From the NCBI RefSeq assembly GCF_022513585.1, contig NZ_JAKWBF010000026.1:1-64000 (forward strand): a DNA stretch of 64,000 nt, written 5' to 3'. The stretch is from Gordonia gummivorans. Lineage in GTDB: Bacteria > Actinomycetota > Actinomycetes > Mycobacteriales > Mycobacteriaceae. A program made the position numbers and the translations under genes. Below, piece after piece: positions 45,918 through 55,975 of the stretch (position 1 is its first letter; each line of letters opens with the position of its first letter). The notes under the pieces were generated by a model. The model was not told the DNA's origin, ran no database searches, and was given only the letters and a program-made list of their open reading frames with translations.

Positions 45918-46248
45918 GTGAGCGCCTCTTTCCGTGGGGACAGACTATTTGGGGGACCGGGTCGCGTCCCGAGTATGCCTCAGCAGGCACCGAGAGTCCG
46001 AAGTGGACCCGCCTCGACGTGCCGTGCTCGTCATTGCTTACACGACCGTGAGCTGGCACTTATCGATTGCTGTGGGGATTGGTTGCGGCAAGGTCCGCCC
46101 CAATCACGAAAGCTTCGCCGTGTTGGTCTACGCTGCGTAGTACTAGGTGCGAGAATTGCCCTGTGAAGTGCGGGCAGTTCTCGCGCTGTGCAGGTCATGT
46201 GGCATGCACCCGGGTGGCGTCGAGCCGGGCCCGGGCGAGCAGGAAGGC
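45918..46248. promoter_or_regulatory. asnB-ctaC divergent region with a ctaC leader hairpin
   Basis: This 331-base gap holds both promoters. On plus, TAGTAC (46138-46143) is a plausible -10. The predicted transcript would begin almost exactly at GCGAGAATTGCCC (46149-46161), which pairs with GGGCAGTTCTCGC (46172-46184): 13 positions, one mismatch. So ctaC mRNA may start with a strong hairpin about 65 bases before its start codon. Nothing recognisable is seen in the asnB-proximal half. Confidence 0.45.
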
Positions 46249-47391
46249 GTGAAATTGGCACACGGTGGACGGCCCCTATCGCGGCGTGTCTCATCAACGT
46301 CGCGGACGTTCAAGAGGATCGGGCTGGTCGCCGGTTTGGCGGTCGCTGCACTGGTCATGACCGGATGCGACGCGCGCGACGCGATGCGTTTCGGCTGGCC
46401 CGAGGGCGTCACGCCGGAGGCCACCAAGATGGGCGACCTGTGGACGTGGTCGGTCATCGCCGCGCTCATCATGGGCATCCTGGTGTGGGCCCTGATCTTC
46501 TGGACCATCAGCTTCCATCGTGCGAACGATGAGAAGAAGGGGGTCTTCCCGCGTCAGACCGCCTACAACGTGCCGCTCGAACTGACCTACACCGCAATCC
46601 CGTTCGTCATCATTGCGGTGCTCTTCTACTTCACCGTCATCGTGCAGAACGATGTGGAAAGCAAGAACAATGACTCCAAGGTCGTCGTCGATGTGACTGC
46701 CTTCCAGTGGAACTGGAAGTTCGGCTACCGCAGCGTGATCCTGGACAACGGTCGGGTGTACCAGGGCGCACAGCCCGGCATCGGCGAGGGCAACCCGTTC
46801 GCCGGTGAGCAGGAACACGAGATGCACCACGGCGAGGAACTGCCGTTCCCGGCCGGCGGTCGCGACGACGACATCCGCACCTACCTGAAGTTCGACAAGA
46901 TCGAGACCGTCGGTTCCTCGAGCGAGATCCCGATCCTGGTGCTGCCGACCGGCAAGCGCATCGAGTTCAATCTCGCTGCGGCAGACGTCATCCACTCGTT
47001 CTGGGTGCCGGAGTTCCTGTTCAAGCGCGACGTGCTGCCCTTCCCGGAACAGAACCACACCGACAACGTCTTCCAGATCTCGTCGATCGACCGTGAAGGT
47101 GCCTTCGTCGGGCGTTGCGCGGAGATGTGCGGCACCTATCACTCGATGATGAACTTCGAGGTGCGTGCGGTCTCGCCGCAGGACTTCGACGCCTACATCT
47201 CCTACCGAGAGCGCTTCCCGGATCGGACCAACGCCCAGGCGCTGGAGTACATCTGCCAGGAACCCAAGTCGGTCACCACCGTGCCCTTCGATACCCGCCG
47301 CAAGTCCAACGGCAGCGTCGAGGCGAGTGGTAATCCCGACAACACGACCCTGTCGAGTTGCCAGATCAAACCGTTGGAGGCGGTCCAGTGA
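46249..47391 (+). CDS. ctaC: Cytochrome c oxidase subunit II (CtaC), lipoprotein
   Basis: This 380-residue subunit of the aa3 oxidase carries the CuA electron-entry centre. It has a lipoprotein signal (LVMTGC), two transmembrane helices (about 62-85 and 105-130), and a periplasmic cupredoxin domain with FQWNWKFGY, HSFWVPEFLFKRDV and the CuA motif GRCAEMCGTYHSMM. A charged insert (about 175-215) is typical of actinobacteria. GTG 46249 follows AGGAAGG. Its stop overlaps the ctaF start as GTGA. It corresponds to Rv2200c. Confidence 0.96.
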   Translation: MKLAHGGRPLSRRVSSTSRTFKRIGLVAGLAVAALVMTGCDARDAMRFGWPEGVTPEATKMGDLWTWSVIAALIMGILVWALIFWTISFHRANDEKKGVFPRQTAYNVPLELTYTAIPFVIIAVLFYFTVIVQNDVESKNNDSKVVVDVTAFQWNWKFGYRSVILDNGRVYQGAQPGIGEGNPFAGEQEHEMHHGEELPFPAGGRDDDIRTYLKFDKIETVGSSSEIPILVLPTGKRIEFNLAAADVIHSFWVPEFLFKRDVLPFPEQNHTDNVFQISSIDREGAFVGRCAEMCGTYHSMMNFEVRAVSPQDFDAYISYRERFPDRTNAQALEYICQEPKSVTTVPFDTRRKSNGSVEASGNPDNTTLSSCQIKPLEAVQ

Positions 47392-47804
47392 AGGTAGAAG
47401 CCCGGCTCTTCGAGCTGCTCACCGTGTTCTTCGCCCTCGCAGGCGTTGCCTACACCCTCTTCACCGTGTTCACCAGCAAGGGAATCGAGTGGGTCGGTGT
47501 TGTCGGCATGTTCTTCAGTGCCGGACTGACGCTGATCGCGGGCACCTACTTCCGATTCGTCGCTCGTCGCGTCGAGATCCGCCCGGAAGACTTCGAGGAC
47601 GCCGAGATCGAGGACGGCGCCGGTGAACTGGGCTTCTTCAGCCCGCATTCCTGGTGGCCCATCCTGATCGCCGGCGGCGCCGCACTCTTCGCCGTCGCGT
47701 TCGCCACCGGCAACATCTGGCTCGCGATCTTCGCCGCCGCGGTGATCATGGGTACGGCAGCAGGATTGGTGTTCGAGTACCACGTGGGACCCGAGAAACA
47801 CTGA
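47388..47804 (+). CDS. ctaF: Actinobacterial cytochrome c oxidase subunit IV
   Basis: This 138-residue membrane protein has four helices (about 5-25, 30-50, 85-105 and 108-128), with an acidic loop EDFEDAEIEDGAGELGFFSPHSWWP. It matches the actinobacterial CtaF family (Rv2199c), a structural subunit of the bcc-aa3 supercomplex. GTG 47388 overlaps ctaC and is preceded by GGAGG. It ends just before a bidirectional hairpin. Confidence 0.94.
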   Translation: MKVEARLFELLTVFFALAGVAYTLFTVFTSKGIEWVGVVGMFFSAGLTLIAGTYFRFVARRVEIRPEDFEDAEIEDGAGELGFFSPHSWWPILIAGGAALFAVAFATGNIWLAIFAAAVIMGTAAGLVFEYHVGPEKH

Positions 47805-47826
47805 CGCTCTCACCGACCAATTCTTG

Positions 47827-47852
47827 TGGCCACACCGAATCCGGTGTGGCCA
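47827..47852. terminator. Bidirectional hairpin terminator
   Basis: TGGCCACACCG-aat-CCGGTGTGGCCA forms an 11-bp perfect stem between the convergent ctaF and PAP2-DAG kinase genes. Confidence 0.75.
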
Positions 47853-47877
47853 TAAGCATGTTCAGGGCTTACGTTGA

Positions 47878-49380
47878 TCAGGCCTGCCGGGGTGCGTACA
47901 CGGCCAGCTGTCGATAGCCGACGCGGAAGCGTGCCTCCCGGTAGCGCTCGCCGATCTCGCCGTCGTGCGCGATGGTGATCTGATCGTCGACGGCGGCGAA
48001 ACCGAACTCGGGCACTTGCATCTCGTGGTACAGCCGCGACCGTTCTAACCGGCCGAGGGCCAGCGCGAGCAGGATTCTGGTGGTCGCCCAGCGGTGATTG
48101 GTCTCCAGGATCCGAACGTCGAGCAGTCCGTCGTCGAGTCGGAGCCGACGCGCCGGGAGGAAACCCGTCGGCTGGTACATCGAGTTGCCGACCAGGAACA
48201 GCGATGTCTCGATCTCGGTGCCGTCGACGTTGATTCGGACGTGCGGAGCCCGTCGCAGGACGCGTAGGACGGCGTAGGCGGTCGCCAGCGGCCGGCTGAT
48301 GCGACTCTGCAGCCGTGTGCGGGTTCGGACGAACTGCGGGTAGGCGCCGATGCTGGCGGTGTTCAGGATGAGCCGGTCGTCGTTGAGCCACACCGTGTCC
48401 ACGCGGGTGGCGGTGCCCGATCGAATGGCCGTCAGTGTCCGGTTGACGTCGGTGCAGCCGAGGTCGCGGGCAAAATGGTTGAACGTCCCTGCGGGGAAGA
48501 CTGCGAGCGGCAGATCGGCGGACAGTGCGATCGCTGCCGCGGTTGCGACGGTGCCGTCACCGCCGGCGATGCCCAACACCTCGGCCCGAGATGCGGCGTC
48601 GCGCAGCACCTCCTCGACGTCGTCGTCGGGAGCGAGTTCGACGATCTCGGCGGCCGGCAGCATGGCTCGGATCCGGTCGAGAACCCGTGCGCCTTGGCCG
48701 TCGCCCGAGGCCGGATTGATCACCACAACAACACCGTTCCCGTCCGGACGTGCCGTGGTCGGTACCGCGGACGGGGTGGCGAGTGAGATCCGCGGACGGG
48801 TGATCGGGGGGACGACCTTGGTGCCGATGGTCGCGATGCTCGCACCGATGCCCAGGCCGGCCATGACGTCACCGGGGTAGTGCGCCCCGGTCGCGACCCG
48901 CGAGATGCCGACCAGCCCGGCCAGCGCCGACAACAGCAGCCCCGCCGGCGGATTCTCCGCGGCCACCCCGGCCGCGAAGGCCGCCGCGCTCGCGGAGTGT
49001 CCCGACGGCAGCGAATTGGATGTCGGCTGTGCGGTGCCGCGTCGAGTGAGCGGTATCGGGCCGACCAGCGGGCGGTTGCGACGTCGAATCCGTTTGGCCC
49101 CCTGATTGGTGACCAGACTGGTCACCGCAAGCGACGCGATGCCACGTGCGGCACCACGCTGCAGGGTGGGCTGTCCGGACAGAGCCATCCCGGCCGCTAT
49201 TGCCATCCACAACTTCGAATGATCCGCTGCGTGAGACAGTTTCGGCATTGTCGCGTCCAGCAACGGGCTGGGGGAGCGGGCGATCGAATCGTAGATCTCC
49301 GCGTCGAGCGAGCCGAGCCCGCGAGTGATCTGACGGACCGCTGCCGTGCGTCGAGCAGTTCTCACGAGTCGGCGTCTCAT
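47878..49380 (-). CDS. PAP2 phosphatase-diacylglycerol kinase fusion
   Basis: The 500-residue protein has two enzyme domains. N-terminal PAP2/VanZ-like phosphatase (about 40-200): KRIRRRNRP, SNSLPSGHSASAAAF and SRVATGAHYPGD supply the three catalytic motifs within hydrophobic helices. C-terminal lipid kinase (about 215-500): VVVINPASGDGQG, GIAGGDGTVATAA and GTFNHFARDLG match the DAG/sphingosine kinase catalytic domain. It could cycle a lipid between phosphorylated and dephosphorylated states, but direction and substrate are unknown. Its position between ctaCF and qcrB differs from M. tuberculosis (Rv2197c/mmpS3). ATG 49380 is used. Confidence 0.92.
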   Translation of the reverse strand: MRRRLVRTARRTAAVRQITRGLGSLDAEIYDSIARSPSPLLDATMPKLSHAADHSKLWMAIAAGMALSGQPTLQRGAARGIASLAVTSLVTNQGAKRIRRRNRPLVGPIPLTRRGTAQPTSNSLPSGHSASAAAFAAGVAAENPPAGLLLSALAGLVGISRVATGAHYPGDVMAGLGIGASIATIGTKVVPPITRPRISLATPSAVPTTARPDGNGVVVVINPASGDGQGARVLDRIRAMLPAAEIVELAPDDDVEEVLRDAASRAEVLGIAGGDGTVATAAAIALSADLPLAVFPAGTFNHFARDLGCTDVNRTLTAIRSGTATRVDTVWLNDDRLILNTASIGAYPQFVRTRTRLQSRISRPLATAYAVLRVLRRAPHVRINVDGTEIETSLFLVGNSMYQPTGFLPARRLRLDDGLLDVRILETNHRWATTRILLALALGRLERSRLYHEMQVPEFGFAAVDDQITIAHDGEIGERYREARFRVGYRQLAVYAPRQA

Positions 49381-49476
49381 GCCTCCACGTTGTCATACGC
49401 CGCGCCACTCGCGAAGCCGGGACAACAGAAAGGCGGCATCATCGCGAAGATGATGCCGCCTCACTGATTCTCAGGA

Positions 49477-51099
49477 CTACTCCTCGAACGGATTGCCGCC
49501 CTTGGCCTGCAATTCGCGCAGAGCCTTCTGCTCGGCCTTCTCGTTCTCGTGTTCGGCCTCGACGTGGCGTCGTTGCTGATCCGGCGGATCCGCGGTCAGA
49601 ATCGATCCGGTACCCGGCGCGCCGGCAGAGCCGAGCTTGTTCATGCGCTTGGGCAGAGCCATTCCCTCGTAGGGGAGTGGGATCGGGTGACCGTGATCGT
49701 CGACCGGGCCGAGGGGCTGGTGCACCTCGATGTACTCGCCCTGCGGCAGACGCTTGATCAGGCCGGTCTCGATGCCGTGCGCCAGGACCGCACGGTCGCT
49801 GCGTTGCAGCGCCAGTGCCCAGCGGTAGGCGATGAAGTACGCCAGCGGCGGTACGACGATCAGGCCGATGCGGCCCATCCACGTCGTCGCGTTCAGCGAG
49901 ATGTGGAACTTCAGCGCGATGATGTCGTTCATGCACGACAGCGTCAGGATGATGTAGAAGGACACCGCCATCGCACCGATACCGGTACGCACCGGGACGT
50001 CACGCGGACGCTGCAGCAGGTTGTGATGCGCGTCGTCGCCGGTCAGCCGCTTCTCGATCCACGGGTAGGTGAACATGCCCGCGAACATGATCGTGATGAT
50101 CACGACCACCCAGAAGATCGCCGGGATCGTGTAGTTGCCCAGATAGAGCTCCCACGCAGGCATCAGACGGGCCAAACCGTCGGTCCACATCATGTAGATG
50201 TCGGGCTGCGACCCGGCCGACACATGCGCCGGGTTGTACGGACCGAGCACCCACACCGGGTTGATCTGGAAGATACCCGCCATCAGCGCCAGCACACCGG
50301 TCACCATGGCGAACATCGCGCCGCCCTTGGCCGCGAAGACCGGCATGATGCGCACGCCGACAACGTTCTTCTCGGTACGGCCGGGGCCGGGGAACTGGGT
50401 GTGCTTCTGGTACCAGACCAGCGCGAGGTGCGCGCCGATCAGCGCCAGGATGATGCCCGGGAACAGCAGGATGTGCAGCACATACATGCGCGGGATGATG
50501 ATCTCGCCGGGGAAGTCACCGCCGAACAGCGCCCAGTGAATCCAGGTGCCGACCAACGGAATACCCAGGACGATGCCGCTCATCGCGGCGCGGACGCCGG
50601 TGCCCGAGAGCAGGTCGTCGGGGAGCGAGTAGCCGAAGAAACCCTCGAACATCGCCAGGATCAGCAGGAAGCAGCCGATGATCCAGTTGGCCTCACGCGG
50701 ACGCCGAAAGGCGCCGGTGAAGAAGATGCGCAGCATGTGGATGATGATCGACGCGGCGAACAGCAGCGCGGCCCAGTGGTGGATCTGCCGGACGAACAGA
50801 CCGCCGCGCACCTCGAAGGAGATGTTCAGGGTGGTCTCGTAGGCCTTGGTCATCATCACGCCGTTGAGCGGCTGATAGGCGCCGTCGTAGATGACCTCGC
50901 TCATCGACGGGTCGAAGAACAGGGTCAGGTAGACGCCGGAGATCAGCAGGATGATGAAGCTGTAGAGCGCGACCTCACCCAGCAGGAAGGACCAGTGCGT
51001 CGGGAAGACTTTGTTGATCTGACGACGCATGCCGGCGGCGAGGTGGTACCTCGAGTCCACCTCTTCGGCCTGCGCGCCGAGACGGTCGGCGATGGTCAT
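49477..51099 (-). CDS. qcrB: Cytochrome bc1 complex cytochrome b subunit (QcrB)
   Basis: This 540-residue integral protein with about eight or nine helices carries both b hemes and the quinol-oxidation site. His ligands lie in [21 protein letters not shown] and in HWALFGGDF...[11 protein letters not shown]...[12 protein letters not shown]. The Qo-site motif PDDLLSGTG (PEWY-type region of actinobacteria) and the long hydrophilic C-terminus are typical. ATG 51099 overlaps qcrA by four bases. It corresponds to Rv2196, the target of telacebec-type drugs in mycobacteria. Confidence 0.97.
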   Translation of the reverse strand: MTIADRLGAQAEEVDSRYHLAAGMRRQINKVFPTHWSFLLGEVALYSFIILLISGVYLTLFFDPSMSEVIYDGAYQPLNGVMMTKAYETTLNISFEVRGGLFVRQIHHWAALLFAASIIIHMLRIFFTGAFRRPREANWIIGCFLLILAMFEGFFGYSLPDDLLSGTGVRAAMSGIVLGIPLVGTWIHWALFGGDFPGEIIIPRMYVLHILLFPGIILALIGAHLALVWYQKHTQFPGPGRTEKNVVGVRIMPVFAAKGGAMFAMVTGVLALMAGIFQINPVWVLGPYNPAHVSAGSQPDIYMMWTDGLARLMPAWELYLGNYTIPAIFWVVVIITIMFAGMFTYPWIEKRLTGDDAHHNLLQRPRDVPVRTGIGAMAVSFYIILTLSCMNDIIALKFHISLNATTWMGRIGLIVVPPLAYFIAYRWALALQRSDRAVLAHGIETGLIKRLPQGEYIEVHQPLGPVDDHGHPIPLPYEGMALPKRMNKLGSAGAPGTGSILTADPPDQQRRHVEAEHENEKAEQKALRELQAKGGNPFEE

Positions 51100-52241
51100 G
51101 ACTTACGCTCCCAGAATGCTGGTCCGACGGGCTCGATGAAGTCGCCTGCAGCGACCAGGTAGCCCTCATTGTTCACCGTTATCGGCAGCTGTGCCAGTGC
51201 CCGTGCCGCCGGACCGAAGACCGGTTTCGCGAACTCCAGCGCGTTGAACTGCGACTGATGGCACGGGCAGAGGATGCGGTTGGTGCGCTGCTCGTACAGC
51301 GAGGTCGGGCAGCCGAGGTGGCTGCACACCTTGGTGTAGGCGAAGTAGTCGCCGTAGTTGAAGCTCTCCTGGCCCTTGCGCTTGATGGCGTGCGCGGCGT
51401 CTTCGGGACGGAGCCGGATGAGCATGACCGGGTTGCGAACCGCACGCAGGCTCTGCAGCAGTGCGTGGCGTGAATGCTCGGTCTCGCCGTATCCGTCGGA
51501 CACCCGCCACGGGAACACGGTCTCCATCGCGCCGGCGTCGAGATCCTCGGGACGCACGAGCGCGACCCGCCACGGGTCACCGGTGTCACGGCGCAGGTAG
51601 ACGGTCTCCTTGGGCTGACCCGGAGGGGGAGTCCAGCCGGATGTCCAGAGCGGCGAGTTGTCGCCCTCGGCCCACGGGTTCTTGATGAGGCCGCCGACGA
51701 AGGCGATCAGACCGGTGAACGCGAACGCTCCCAGGCCGAAGGCCGCCGAGCCCAGGATCATCTTGCGACGACCGAGCGTCGAGGTCTTACCGGAGTCGGC
51801 GAGTTCGGCGACGATGGTCTTCTTGTCGACCTCCGACGATCCGCCGTCGTGCCGGTCCTGCACCGAGATCTCGGCCGGCAGGAACTTCTTGGTGATGAGG
51901 ACCAGTGCGATACCGATGGAGAGCACCGAGAGCCCGAACGTGATGCCGAGCAGCGGGGTGTTCAGGGTGTAGCGCCAGTAGTCGGCTTCGTCGGGGAGAG
52001 TGAATTCCCAGTGGTTCCAGATGAAGATGATGAAGCAGGCGATCGCCGAGATTCCCGAGATGGTGAACCAGATCGCGACCTGCCGTTCGGCACGCTTCTC
52101 GACCTTGGACCCCGGCTCCGGGTAGCGCTCGGAGCGGTGGATGATCTCGACACCGTCGAGATTGGTGCCGAGCTTGACCAGCTCTTCCGAGCTCATCTGG
52201 TCGAGTTCGTCCTTCGAAGGGCTGCTTTTGTCGCTGCTCAT
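51096..52241 (-). CDS. qcrA: Cytochrome bc1 complex Rieske iron-sulfur subunit (QcrA)
   Basis: This 381-residue Rieske protein has a hydrophilic N-terminus and three transmembrane segments (about 55-75, 90-112 and 165-190), as usual in actinobacteria. The C-terminal Rieske domain has cluster ligands in [12 protein letters not shown] and CPCHQSQFN. It moves electrons from quinol to the diheme cytochrome. ATG 52241 lies four bases inside the qcrC end and its own stop overlaps the qcrB start, so the three are coupled. It corresponds to Rv2195. Confidence 0.97.
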   Translation of the reverse strand: MSSDKSSPSKDELDQMSSEELVKLGTNLDGVEIIHRSERYPEPGSKVEKRAERQVAIWFTISGISAIACFIIFIWNHWEFTLPDEADYWRYTLNTPLLGITFGLSVLSIGIALVLITKKFLPAEISVQDRHDGGSSEVDKKTIVAELADSGKTSTLGRRKMILGSAAFGLGAFAFTGLIAFVGGLIKNPWAEGDNSPLWTSGWTPPPGQPKETVYLRRDTGDPWRVALVRPEDLDAGAMETVFPWRVSDGYGETEHSRHALLQSLRAVRNPVMLIRLRPEDAAHAIKRKGQESFNYGDYFAYTKVCSHLGCPTSLYEQRTNRILCPCHQSQFNALEFAKPVFGPAARALAQLPITVNNEGYLVAAGDFIEPVGPAFWERKS

Positions 52242-53110
52242 GCGCGAGATCCCATCCACATGGCGGAGGCCACCACGGCGACGACTCCGACAAACCACAT
52301 CACCATGCCCTCACTGACGGGGCCGAAACCGCCGATGCCGAACCCGCCCTGGGGTTTGGACTCGGTCACGTACTTGATGAAGCCGATGATGTCCTTTTTC
52401 TCTTCGTACGACAGCTGCCGATTCGAGAACTTGGGCATGTTCTGCGGTCCGGTCAGCATCGCGGTGTAGATCTGCTGTTCGGTCACACCGTCGAGGTTGG
52501 GTGCGAACTTGCCCGAAGACAGCGCGCCGCCACGTCCGGTGAAGTTGTGACAGGACGCGCAGTTCAGACGGAAGAGCTCGCTGCCGCGGCCGAGGCGCTC
52601 GCCACGAAGCGCTTCGCCGTCCTCGGGGGCGCGAGTCGGGCCGCCACCTTCGGACTGGATGTAGGCGCCGAGCTGGTCGATCTGCGCGGTGGTGAACTTC
52701 GGTGGCTTGCGCAATGCCTGTGCTTCACCGCGAGCTGCGGGCATACGACCGGTGGACACCTGGAAGTACACCGCAGCATCGCCGACGCCGAGCAGTGACG
52801 GACCGCGGTCGGGCACGCCCTGCAGGTTGGCGCCGTGGCAGGTGATGCAGGAGGTCTCGTAGAGCTTGCGGCCATCCTGGATGACGGCGAGATCGCTCGG
52901 GTCGGCGGTCGCGACCTGTGCGTTCGGCGACAGCACGGAGGCGAGCACACCGGCCAGCATCAAGCCCGCGAGCAGCAGCAATGCCCCACTGGCACGCCGA
53001 CGCAGCTTGCGGCGAGCGCGCGCCTTGCGGGCCGTGGCCTTGTTTGCCACTGAGGCGGTGACCTCTGGACCGGCGTCGCTATCCGACGATCGCGGTGGAG
53101 ATGAACTCAT
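52238..53110 (-). CDS. qcrC: Cytochrome bc1 complex diheme cytochrome c subunit (QcrC)
   Basis: This 290-residue cytochrome cc has a basic N-terminus and signal-anchor helix (about 42-62). Two periplasmic c-type domains follow with heme motifs CITCH (near residue 92) and CASCH (near residue 190). A C-terminal transmembrane helix ([16 protein letters not shown]) closes the protein. It passes electrons within the supercomplex directly to oxidase CuA, since these bacteria lack soluble cytochrome c. ATG 53110 follows an AGAGAG stretch. It corresponds to Rv2194. Confidence 0.96.
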   Translation of the reverse strand: MSSSPPRSSDSDAGPEVTASVANKATARKARARRKLRRRASGALLLLAGLMLAGVLASVLSPNAQVATADPSDLAVIQDGRKLYETSCITCHGANLQGVPDRGPSLLGVGDAAVYFQVSTGRMPAARGEAQALRKPPKFTTAQIDQLGAYIQSEGGGPTRAPEDGEALRGERLGRGSELFRLNCASCHNFTGRGGALSSGKFAPNLDGVTEQQIYTAMLTGPQNMPKFSNRQLSYEEKKDIIGFIKYVTESKPQGGFGIGGFGPVSEGMVMWFVGVVAVVASAMWMGSRA

Positions 53111-53223
53111 CTGTGACTCTCTACTAAGCGGACGGACTGTGTTGTTGTGCGTGCGGGTGGTCCCGCGGGGGCTGAAGCGTTATCCGGGCCGCGAGAGCGC
53201 GGGCTGGTGCGCTGCGGCCGATG

Positions 53224-53841
53224 TCATCGGACGAAGTAGATCGTGACGAAGAGGCCGATCCAGACGATGTCGACGAAGTGCCAGTAGTACGAGACGACGA
53301 TCGCGGCTGTCGCCTGTGCCGGGGTGAACTTCGACAGTTTGGTGCGGATCAGCAGGAAGATGAAGGCGACGAGACCACCGATGACGTGCAGGCCGTGGAA
53401 TCCGGTGGCCATGTAGAAGACCGAACCGTAGGCGCTCGACGAGAGGGTCGTGCCCTCGTGCACCAGGTGGTAGTACTCGTAGCCCTGACCGGCAACGAAG
53501 AACGAGCCCATCAGGAAGGTCAGTACGTACCAGCGCCGCAGTCCGAAGACGTCGCCACGCTCGGCCGCGAACACACCCATCTGGCAGGTCACCGACGACA
53601 GGATCAGCACCGTGGTGACCGGGATCGCCAACGCGAGATTCAGCTCGGTCGGCTCGGCCGGCCAGCCGATGTCGGCAGGTGAGTTCGCCCGGGCCACGAA
53701 GTACATCGCGAACAGACCGGCGAAGAACATGAGCTCGCTGGACAACCACACGATGGTGCCGACGCTGACCATATTGGGCCGGTTCAGCGAGTGCACGCGC
53801 GAGGTGATGGCTGTTCCTGAGGTTCCTACAGCGCTTGTCAC
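53224..53841 (-). CDS. ctaE: Cytochrome c oxidase subunit III (CtaE)
   Basis: This 205-residue five-helix membrane protein of the aa3 oxidase shows [23 protein letters not shown] at the start, [24 protein letters not shown] and [14 protein letters not shown] at the end, the standard COX3 signatures. GTG 53841 is used because upstream sequence is not conserved. It is the first gene of ctaE-qcrC-qcrA-qcrB, with 113 bases before qcrC. It corresponds to Rv2193. Confidence 0.95.
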   Translation of the reverse strand: MTSAVGTSGTAITSRVHSLNRPNMVSVGTIVWLSSELMFFAGLFAMYFVARANSPADIGWPAEPTELNLALAIPVTTVLILSSVTCQMGVFAAERGDVFGLRRWYVLTFLMGSFFVAGQGYEYYHLVHEGTTLSSSAYGSVFYMATGFHGLHVIGGLVAFIFLLIRTKLSKFTPAQATAAIVVSYYWHFVDIVWIGLFVTIYFVR

Positions 53842-53997
53842 AGATGAAGTATGACGGTTCGTAGTAAGCGGTGACCACTTGGGTCGGAAATTGGTCGGAA
53901 CTATTTCTCTCCGCGCAGGTGGGGGCCATGATCGGGGAGGCCCGGCGTGTCCCGCCGACGGCAGTCGCGCACCGTCGATGTGGTTGGCTGGAACGCA

Positions 53998-54489
53998 ATG
54001 AAGCGGAATCATCAAGACGGTGTCACGCCGGGTTCGCGGGATCTCAACGGCCGCGTGGTGCAGCCCGGCCGGTGGGCCCGGCTGCGGAGTCGTTTCGGTG
54101 GGGCCGGCCCGGTTGCGCCGCTGTCGGTCGACGACGCGGACCTCGTCGTCGTCGCAGGTTCCGACGACGACGCCGTCGCGAGTTCCACGGCGCTCGCCGA
54201 GTCGTCGTGGCGGCCCGACGACGAGGTGGTCCTGCGACACATTCTCCGTCTACCGGTGCATCGGAGTGCGGAAGCGGTGTCGATCGCTGCGCTCGATGGG
54301 TATGTCCGCGTAGAGCAAGGGGGTGGGTCGATCAGCGGAGATGATGGCCATGCCCTGGTGGTGTTGGCCAGAGTTCAGCAACTCGACGCCATGCATCTGT
54401 CGCAGGAGCGGTCGAGGATGGCCAGCCTCGGGTCGCGGCATGGTGGCGTCGCACTGTGCTGGCATGTCCTGCAGCGCCCGCCCACCTGA
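53998..54489 (+). CDS. Hypothetical protein between ctaE and trpD
   Basis: This 163-residue predicted soluble acidic protein has a basic start (MKRNHQDG), an Asp-rich middle ([18 protein letters not shown]) and [35 protein letters not shown]. It has no signal or membrane segment and no family I recognise. Regular codon bias supports it, but ATG 53998 lacks a clear ribosome binding site and GTG 53947 would add 17 residues. It ends 46 bases before trpD. It may be a lineage-specific gene or a false call. Confidence 0.5.
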   Translation: MKRNHQDGVTPGSRDLNGRVVQPGRWARLRSRFGGAGPVAPLSVDDADLVVVAGSDDDAVASSTALAESSWRPDDEVVLRHILRLPVHRSAEAVSIAALDGYVRVEQGGGSISGDDGHALVVLARVQQLDAMHLSQERSRMASLGSRHGGVALCWHVLQRPPT

Positions 54490-54521
54490 CATCGCCGGGA
54501 ATCGGGTGGTTCGAGATGGCC

Positions 54522-54527
54522 TAGGCT
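54522..54527 (+). promoter_or_regulatory. -10 element of trpD
   Basis: TAGGCT lies eight bases before GTG 54536, which fits transcription from the start codon itself (leaderless trpD). Confidence 0.45.
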
Positions 54528-54535
54528 GTAACCCC

Positions 54536-55615
54536 GTGAGCAGCGCCCAGACTCCGCCCGCATCCGCGTACACGTGGCCACAGATCCTCGGCAAGGTCAC
54601 CGATCGACATGACCTGTCCGCGCAGGAAGCCGCCTGGGCGATGAACGAGATCATGACCGACAGCGCCACCGGCGCACAGATCGCGGCCTTCGGTGTCGGC
54701 GTCAAGATGAAGGGCGCCGCGCCCGACGAGCTCATCGGCCTGGCGAATGCGATGTTGTCGCACGCGACCCTGGTCGAGGTGTCGCGCCCCGCGGTCGACG
54801 TCGTCGGAACCGGTGGTGACCGGTCGCACACCGTCAACATCTCCACGATGACGTCGATCGTGATCGCTGCCGCGGGTGTCCCGGTGGTCAAACACGGCAA
54901 CCGCGCGGCGTCGTCGAAGAGTGGTGGCGCGGACGTCCTGGAGGCACTCGGCGTCGCCATCTCGCTGGACGCGAGCGGAGTAGCCCGCTGCGTGGACGAA
55001 CTGGGTATCGGATTCTGCTTTGCCCCGGTGTTCCACCCGGCGTTCCGGTTCACCGGTCCGCCGCGCAAGGAGATCGGTATCCCGACCGTGTTCAACGTTC
55101 TCGGTCCGCTGACCAACCCGGCGCGGCCCGCGCGCGGATTGATCGGGTGCGCGTTCGCGGACCTGGCGCCGGTGCTCGCCCGGGCGTTCGCCGACCGGGG
55201 AGCTGCGGCCCTGGTGGTACGCGGTGACGACGGACTGGACGAACTGACGACCACGACGACCTCGACGGTCTGGCAGGTCGCCGACGGCCAGGTCACTCAG
55301 CTGTCGATCGACCCACTCGATCTCGGCATCGAACGCGTCGAATTGTCTGCGCTGCAAGGTGGCGACGCGACGGTCAACGCGGCGATCGCCCGAGACCTCT
55401 TCGCCGGGACCCAGGGTGCCGTGCGCGATGCCGTGTTGCTCAATGCGGCCGGCGCGATCGTGGCCTTCGAGCAGAGTGCTCCGCTGACTCAGGACGGGCT
55501 GACCGAAGCGTTCCGGGCAGCGCGTGCGCGTGCCGCCGAGGCCATCGATTCGGGTGCGGCACAAGAACTTCTGCAGCGATGGGCCCAGCTCTCGAGCGAA
55601 CTGGCCGCCGGCTGA
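54536..55615 (+). CDS. trpD: Anthranilate phosphoribosyltransferase
   Basis: This 359-residue enzyme joins anthranilate to phosphoribosyl pyrophosphate in tryptophan synthesis. The PRPP-binding [14 protein letters not shown] and [21 protein letters not shown] are complete, with [22 protein letters not shown] and [13 protein letters not shown] further on. GTG 54536 gives a 20-residue leader before the conserved helices. As in M. tuberculosis (Rv2192c), trpD stands alone, separate from the other trp genes. Confidence 0.96.
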   Translation: MSSAQTPPASAYTWPQILGKVTDRHDLSAQEAAWAMNEIMTDSATGAQIAAFGVGVKMKGAAPDELIGLANAMLSHATLVEVSRPAVDVVGTGGDRSHTVNISTMTSIVIAAAGVPVVKHGNRAASSKSGGADVLEALGVAISLDASGVARCVDELGIGFCFAPVFHPAFRFTGPPRKEIGIPTVFNVLGPLTNPARPARGLIGCAFADLAPVLARAFADRGAAALVVRGDDGLDELTTTTTSTVWQVADGQVTQLSIDPLDLGIERVELSALQGGDATVNAAIARDLFAGTQGAVRDAVLLNAAGAIVAFEQSAPLTQDGLTEAFRAARARAAEAIDSGAAQELLQRWAQLSSELAAG

Positions 55616-55631
55616 TCGCGCGCAGGCAGGC

Positions 55632-55910
55632 TCACTCCTCGCCGATGGAGAAGCCGCCCTCGGTGTCGGATCGGGAGTAGCTGCGGAACGCGATGTGGGT
55701 CGCGCTGTGCAACACACCCGGCAGCCGGTTGATCCGGCCGGTGACGACCTCGGCGATCTGCTCGTGGTCGCGCACCCGGATCTTGGCGATGAGATCGACG
55801 TCGCCCGCGCACGAGTAGACCTCGGCGACACCGGGGATGTCGGCGACCGCCTGCGCGGTCTCCGGGATCTGATGAACGTCGGCCGAGATGAGCACGATGG
55901 CGGTGATCAT
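55632..55910 (-). CDS. Lrp/AsnC ligand-binding-domain protein (stand-alone)
   Basis: This 92-residue protein consists only of the RAM/AsnC effector-binding domain (ITAIVLISADVHQIPETAQ; VAEVYSCAGDVDLIAKIRVRDHEQI) without a DNA-binding domain. Such single-domain proteins assemble into oligomers and may bind amino acids or modulate full-length Lrp proteins. It lies convergent to trpD with 16 bases between stops, which invites a link to amino-acid sensing. ATG 55910 is used. Confidence 0.88.
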   Translation of the reverse strand: MITAIVLISADVHQIPETAQAVADIPGVAEVYSCAGDVDLIAKIRVRDHEQIAEVVTGRINRLPGVLHSATHIAFRSYSRSDTEGGFSIGEE

Positions 55911-55975
55911 GGGTGTCACAGTAGAACATCTCGCGAGCATGTCGGGGCACCGTCAACGACTTGCCGAGTTCCTGA

